Source: Actinobacteria bacterium 13_1_20CM_4_69_9 (GTDB lineage: Bacteria > Actinomycetota > Thermoleophilia > Gaiellales > Gaiellaceae). From it: 9,590 nucleotides of DNA. The number at the start of each line of letters is the position of its first letter. The first letter of the stretch is position 1. Below are positions 6,257 to 9,590 of this stretch, piece by piece. A program made the position numbers and the translations under genes. The stretch is taken from NCBI GenBank assembly GCA_001920085.1, contig MNJC01000048.1:1-9590 (forward strand), in the 5' to 3' direction. The notes under the pieces were generated by a model that was not told the origin of the DNA, did not search any database, and saw nothing but the letters and a program-made list of their open reading frames with translations.

Positions 6257-7157
6257 GTGTTCGCAGCTTCGGGTCGAGGGCTTCGCGGAGGCCGTCGCCG
6301 ATCAGGTTGAAGCCGAGCACCGAGATGACGATCGCGACGCCGGGGATGATCGCCAGGAACGGCGCGATGTTGAGGTAGTCGTTCACGTCGGTCAGCATCG
6401 TCCCCCACTCGGGCGTCGCCGGATTCTGCGGCCCGAGCCCGAGGAAGCCGAGGCCGGCGACATCGATGATCGCCGTGGCCATGGCAAGCGTCGCGGCGAC
6501 GATGACGACGGAGATCGAGTTCGGGAGGACGTGCGAGACGAGGATGATCCGCCGCCGCACGCCGACAGACCGAGCTGCCAACACGAAGTCGTTCTCCTTC
6601 TGCGCCAGGATCGACCCACGTAACAGCCGCGCGAAGATCGGGATGTTGACGACGCCGACCGCGATCATCACCTGCCGCAGCCCCGCGCCGAGCATGGCCA
6701 CGATCCCGATCGCGAACAGCAGCCCCGGGATCGCGAGCATCACGTCCATGCAGCGCATGATCGTGGAGTCGGCGTACCCACCGAAGAAGCCCGCGGTCGC
6801 CCCGAGGATGAGGCCGATCGTCAGTCCGATCGTGACCGAGACGACGCCGATCAGAAGCGAGTAGCGCGCGCCGTAGACGATGCGCGAGAACTCGTCGCGC
6901 CCCTGCAGGTCGAGTCCGAACCAGTGGTCCCAGCTCGGGCCCGGCGGCGTGCCGAAATGCAGGCGGTCGGGGCGCGCCGCCTCGGGGTTCTCGGGCGCGA
7001 TCAGAGGCGCGAAGATCGCAATGACGACGAAGGTCGAGACGAAGATCCCGCCGAGGATCGCGGTCGGGTTGCGGCGCAGCCGGTACCACGCCTCGGACCA
7101 GAGGCCCGACGGCGCGTCGGCCTCGAGACGGATTTCCTCGACTTCGGCGAGAGACAT
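6249..7157 (-). CDS. oppC: Peptide ABC transporter permease, OppC type
   Basis: Inner-membrane permease (302 aa). A cytoplasmic N-terminus ends in WYRLRRNPTAI, TM1 is about 33-54, the loop leads to GLDLQGRDEFSRIVYGAR (about 81-98), the OppC signature, and several TM segments follow. The EAA loop that docks onto the ATPases is at about 190-214 (DFVLAARSVGVRRR then VLPNS). The ending FNLIGDGLREALDPKLR is characteristic of the family. The ATG at 7157 overlaps the oppB stop by one base (TGATG), indicating coupling; a reading extended upstream to about 7316 lies under oppB and does not look like OppC. It pairs with OppB to form the channel. Confidence 0.95.
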   Translation of the reverse strand: MSLAEVEEIRLEADAPSGLWSEAWYRLRRNPTAILGGIFVSTFVVIAIFAPLIAPENPEAARPDRLHFGTPPGPSWDHWFGLDLQGRDEFSRIVYGARYSLLIGVVSVTIGLTIGLILGATAGFFGGYADSTIMRCMDVMLAIPGLLFAIGIVAMLGAGLRQVMIAVGVVNIPIFARLLRGSILAQKENDFVLAARSVGVRRRIILVSHVLPNSISVVIVAATLAMATAIIDVAGLGFLGLGPQNPATPEWGTMLTDVNDYLNIAPFLAIIPGVAIVISVLGFNLIGDGLREALDPKLRTRG

Positions 7158-8161
7158 CAGCTGTACCGGATTCGCGGATTGATCAACGCGTAGGAGATGT
7201 CGACGACGAGATTGACCATCACGAAGACGAGCGCGAGGAACAGGATGCCGCCCTGCAGAACGGGGTAGTCGCTGGCGAAGATCGCGTCCCTGAGCCACGA
7301 GCCCATGCCGGGCCACGCGAACACCGTCTCGGTCAGCACCGCACCCGACAGCAGCAGCCCCGTCTGGATACCGATGATCGTCGAGACCGGAAGCATGGCG
7401 TTGCGCAGCACGTGCCGGCGGTCGACGATCCGCGGCGGGAGGCCCTTCGCGCGGGCGGTGCGGACGTAGTCCTCGTTCTGCACGTCGAGCACCGATGCGC
7501 GCGTGATGCGCGTGATCACCGCAAGCGGAATCGACCCGAGCGCGATCGCGGGCAGGATCAGGTGGCGGATCGTGTCCCAGAGTGCGTGCGGATCACCCTC
7601 GATGATCGCGTCGAGGATGTAGAAGTTCGTCGGATGCTTGGCGTCGCTGAGGATGTCCTCGCGTCCGACGCTCGGAAGTAAGTGCCAACGGATCGAGAAG
7701 AAGTACTTGAGGATGATCGCGAGGAAGAAGATCGGGACGGAGATCCCGAGTAACGAGCCGATCAGGGTGCCGTTGTCGAGCATCCCGCCGTGGCGTTTTG
7801 CGGCGAAGTAGCCGAGCGGTATCCCGAACGAGATCGCGAACATCATGGCCGCGAGCGCCAGCTCCACCGTCGCCGGGAAGCGGTGCTTGATCTCGTACGT
7901 GACCTCGCGACGGCTCGAGATGCTGGTGCCGAGCTCGCCTTTCAGCGTCGTCTTCAGGTAGTCCCAGTACTGCACCGGAAGCGGCTTGTCCAGCCCGTAC
8001 CGCTGCTTGTACTGCTTGACGAGCGCCGGCGTCGCACGCTCCCCGAGCAGCGCGCTCGCAGGATTGCCCGGCAGCGCCCTGATCCAGAAGAAGATCAAGA
8101 TCGAAACGCCGAGCAGGATCGGGACGAGCAGCAACAGCCGGCGGACGACGTATCGAAGCAT
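7157..8161 (-). CDS. oppB: Peptide ABC transporter permease, OppB type
   Basis: Inner-membrane permease (334 aa) that forms the translocation pore with OppC. It starts MLRYVVRRLLLLVPILLG, the usual OppB opening, with TM1 at about 9-30. ALPGNPA (29-35) and QYGLDKPLPVQY-like sequence around 53-66 (here RYGLDKPLPVQYWDYL) are OppB hallmarks in the long first extracellular loop. Further TM segments lie near 100-120, 132-155, 198-218, 259-281 and 303-325. The EAA loop is at about 231-259 (DYVRTARAKGLPPRIV, then HVLRNAMLPV). The end DISYALINPRIRYS is typical. It follows the binding-protein gene after a 197-bp gap and is coupled to oppC. Its ribosome binding site is weak. Confidence 0.95.
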   Translation of the reverse strand: MLRYVVRRLLLLVPILLGVSILIFFWIRALPGNPASALLGERATPALVKQYKQRYGLDKPLPVQYWDYLKTTLKGELGTSISSRREVTYEIKHRFPATVELALAAMMFAISFGIPLGYFAAKRHGGMLDNGTLIGSLLGISVPIFFLAIILKYFFSIRWHLLPSVGREDILSDAKHPTNFYILDAIIEGDPHALWDTIRHLILPAIALGSIPLAVITRITRASVLDVQNEDYVRTARAKGLPPRIVDRRHVLRNAMLPVSTIIGIQTGLLLSGAVLTETVFAWPGMGSWLRDAIFASDYPVLQGGILFLALVFVMVNLVVDISYALINPRIRYS

Positions 8162-8234
8162 TGGTCAGGCAGCTCGCCCAGTCGTGTTGCTGGATGGCGC
8201 GGTCGCGAGGAGCAAGCGAGGCAGGGACGCTGAG

Positions 8235-8255
8235 AGCACGCGTGCTTTTAGCACG
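8235..8255. repeat. Short overlapping inverted repeats (mutually exclusive stems)
   Basis: AGCACG (8235-8240) and CGTGCT (8241-8246) form a perfect 12-bp palindrome. CGTGCT can instead pair with a second AGCACG (8250-8255) across a TTT loop. Only one of the two stems can exist at a time. The structure is weak and its role is unknown; it could also be a dimeric protein-binding site. Confidence 0.35.
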
Positions 8256-8301
8256 GGCGCGACCGGGGACGCGGCATCGCGTAGCTCATGGCGGGCGCGG
8301 C

Positions 8302-8342
8302 GCCGGCGGACACGTCTGGTCGAGCTGCACGTGTCCGCCGGC
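8302..8342 (-). terminator. GC-rich hairpin after the cluster A binding-protein gene
   Basis: GCCGGCGGACACGT (8302-8315) and ACGTGTCCGCCGGC (8329-8342) are perfectly complementary, giving a 14-bp stem with a 13-nt loop. On the minus strand it starts 15 nt after the TAG stop of the binding-protein gene. No T-run follows. As with the hairpin at 592-620, it most likely attenuates read-through or protects the 3' end of the binding-protein message, keeping that protein in excess over the membrane subunits. Confidence 0.55.
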
Positions 8343-8357
8343 TGCGTGTCTATTTGA

Positions 8358-9590
8358 CTACTGCCCTCCGACGGTGGCGAACTGGAACCACACGCCACCG
8401 ACCGGCGTTGCGATCAGCTTCTGCACGCGCTTCTCCGCGCCCAGGGCGGGAGTCGCGTGTGCGTAAGGAACGCCGGGCAGGTAGTTCATGATCAGGATGT
8501 TTGCCTTCTTGTACAGCGCGACCCGCTTCTGGAAGTTCGGCTCGTTCAACGCCCGGTTGAGGATGCCCTCGATCGCCGGGTTGTGGAACCCGAACTGCGG
8601 GTTGTAGTTGCGGAAGAACGTGCCGAGGAAGTTGTCCGGGTCGCCGTAGTCACCGGTCCAGCCGATGAGGTTCAGATCGCCGGCGCTGCCCTCGTTCACC
8701 TTCGGAACGTACGTCGGACGCCATGGCGCGGTGTGCGCGGTGACGTCGAAGCCCGAGTTGTTCAGGCTTGCCTGGAACGCCTCGAAGTTCCGCTTCGGAT
8801 CCGGCATGTACGGCCGTGAGACCGCCGTCGGATACCAGAAGTCGATCTTGCACGGGACATGGCAGCTGGACGAGTTCAGCAGCTGCTTCGCCTTCGTCGG
8901 GTTGTACGGGTACTTCTTGACCTTGTTGGTCCACCCGAACAGCGACGGGGGCTCGAACTCGTTCGCCACCCTGCCGGTGCCGTAGTAGAACTGCTTCACG
9001 ACCGTCGAGCGGTCGAGGCCGTATGCGGCGGCCTGCCGTACCTTCAGGTCGTTCATCGGCGACCCCGGGCCCTGATGGAACGTCACGTACGCGACGTTGA
9101 ACGCCGGTCGCTTGACGACCTTCAGGCGCGAGTCGCCGCTCAGGCCGCCGATGTCCTGCGGCGGCGCGAGGTCGAACGCGTTCACTTCGCCGGTCTTGAG
9201 TGCCTGGTAGCGCGCCTCGTTGTCCGAGATCGGCCGGATGACGATCTTGTCCAGCGCCGGCTTCTTGCCCCAGTACTTGTTGTTGCGGACCAGCTCGACC
9301 TTCTGGCCGATCGTCCACGACGAGAACTTGAACGGGCCGGTGCCGGTCGGATGCTGGAACGCATACGTCCCGGTCGGCTTGAACGTCCCGCCGGTAAGCG
9401 ACGCCTGGTCCGCGCCGTACTTCTTCAGCGCCGTCGGGCTCTGCATCGCGAACGACGAGATCACGAGCGACGGGAAGAACACGCCGGACGGGCGGTTCAG
9501 CTTCACGACGATCTGGTACTTGCCGTGCGCCGCACAGCTGTGGAACAGCGGCGGCGACAGGTTGGCGACTTCGTTGTGGCGGAACCCGCC
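8358..9590 (-). CDS. Family-5 solute-binding protein of cluster A (partial, C-terminal about 410 residues)
   Basis: Extracytoplasmic binding protein of the importer encoded just downstream (SBP_bac_5 family). The frame is open to the right edge, so the signal peptide and the N-terminal part of the domain are outside the window. The hallmark stretch GTGPFKFSSWTIGQKVELV followed by RNNKYWG is present, as is VRQAAAYGLDRS, equivalent to the conserved VRQA-x(2)-xAIDR motif of the family. A CHVPC pair near 8850-8868 and an HSC near 9540 could make disulfides outside the cell; this is inference. An internal GTG at 9506 is not the start, because family sequence continues upstream of it in frame to the edge. 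Followed by the 8302-8342 hairpin and oppB. Its ligand is unknown. Confidence 0.93.
   Translation of the reverse strand, partial: GGFRHNEVANLSPPLFHSCAAHGKYQIVVKLNRPSGVFFPSLVISSFAMQSPTALKKYGADQASLTGGTFKPTGTYAFQHPTGTGPFKFSSWTIGQKVELVRNNKYWGKKPALDKIVIRPISDNEARYQALKTGEVNAFDLAPPQDIGGLSGDSRLKVVKRPAFNVAYVTFHQGPGSPMNDLKVRQAAAYGLDRSTVVKQFYYGTGRVANEFEPPSLFGWTNKVKKYPYNPTKAKQLLNSSSCHVPCKIDFWYPTAVSRPYMPDPKRNFEAFQASLNNSGFDVTAHTAPWRPTYVPKVNEGSAGDLNLIGWTGDYGDPDNFLGTFFRNYNPQFGFHNPAIEGILNRALNEPNFQKRVALYKKANILIMNYLPGVPYAHATPALGAEKRVQKLIATPVGGVWFQFATVGGQ

Larger units (their letters stand above)
8162..8357. other. Gap between the cluster A binding-protein gene and oppB
   Basis: No credible gene is present. It contains a strong hairpin next to the binding-protein stop (8302-8342) and a second, smaller set of complementary repeats (8235-8255). 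No clear promoter for oppB is visible, so oppB is likely transcribed from the binding-protein promoter upstream. Confidence 0.6.

Noticed and set aside
7158..7316. N-terminal extension of OppC
   Set aside because: It lies inside the oppB coding region in another frame; the ATG at 7157 with TGATG coupling gives the normal OppC beginning.
8241..8255. CGTGCT-TTT-AGCACG as an intrinsic terminator
   Set aside because: The stem is only 6 bp and no T-run follows it on either strand, so termination is not supported.
1..9590. Mobile element, CRISPR array, phage or defence system
   Set aside because: No transposase, integrase, terminal repeats, spaced direct repeats or recognisable defence protein is seen in either strand.

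Overview
The window is GC-rich, densely coding DNA from a high-GC actinobacterium. A deep-branching group such as Thermoleophilia (Gaiellales/Solirubrobacterales) is plausible, but this is inferred from GC content, the DnaQ-UvrC fusion gene and the Bacillus/actinobacterial-type LexA box, not proven. Most of the sequence is two Opp/Dpp-type peptide ABC importers on the minus strand, with one plus-strand DNA-repair gene between them.

Cluster A (right, minus strand, read from 9590 down to 4155) is a complete five-gene importer: a solute-binding protein cut by the window edge, then the permeases OppB and OppC and the ATPases OppD and OppF. A 197-bp gap with a strong GC hairpin separates the binding-protein gene from oppB. 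The four genes oppB-oppC-oppD-oppF overlap one another by 1, 8 and 4 bp, which indicates one translationally coupled transcript. The binding protein would capture an oligopeptide or similar ligand outside the membrane, OppB/OppC form the channel, and OppD/OppF hydrolyse ATP. The substrate cannot be read from the sequence.

The middle (2448-4234, plus strand) holds a DnaQ-type 3'-5' exonuclease fused to a Cho/UvrC-type GIY-YIG nuclease with a UVR motif. Its 5' region carries a perfect match to the LexA operator consensus of Gram-positive bacteria, so it is probably DNA-damage inducible. Just upstream is a 53-nt imperfect palindrome whose inner stem is capped by a potential GNRA tetraloop. The gene ends convergently with oppF and the two coding regions overlap by 80 bp.

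Cluster B (left, minus strand, 2312 down to 1) begins with a second family-5 lipoprotein binding protein that has a good ribosome binding site and an LAGC lipobox. After a short gap with a GC hairpin comes an OppC-type permease with an unusually long first extracellular loop, which runs off the left edge. The rest of this importer, including any OppB partner, lies outside the window.

No rRNA, tRNA, insertion sequence, integrase or CRISPR array is visible. I did not find a clearly new system. The points most worth checking are the LexA-box/exonuclease-endonuclease gene, the capped palindrome, and the incomplete cysteine set of OppD.
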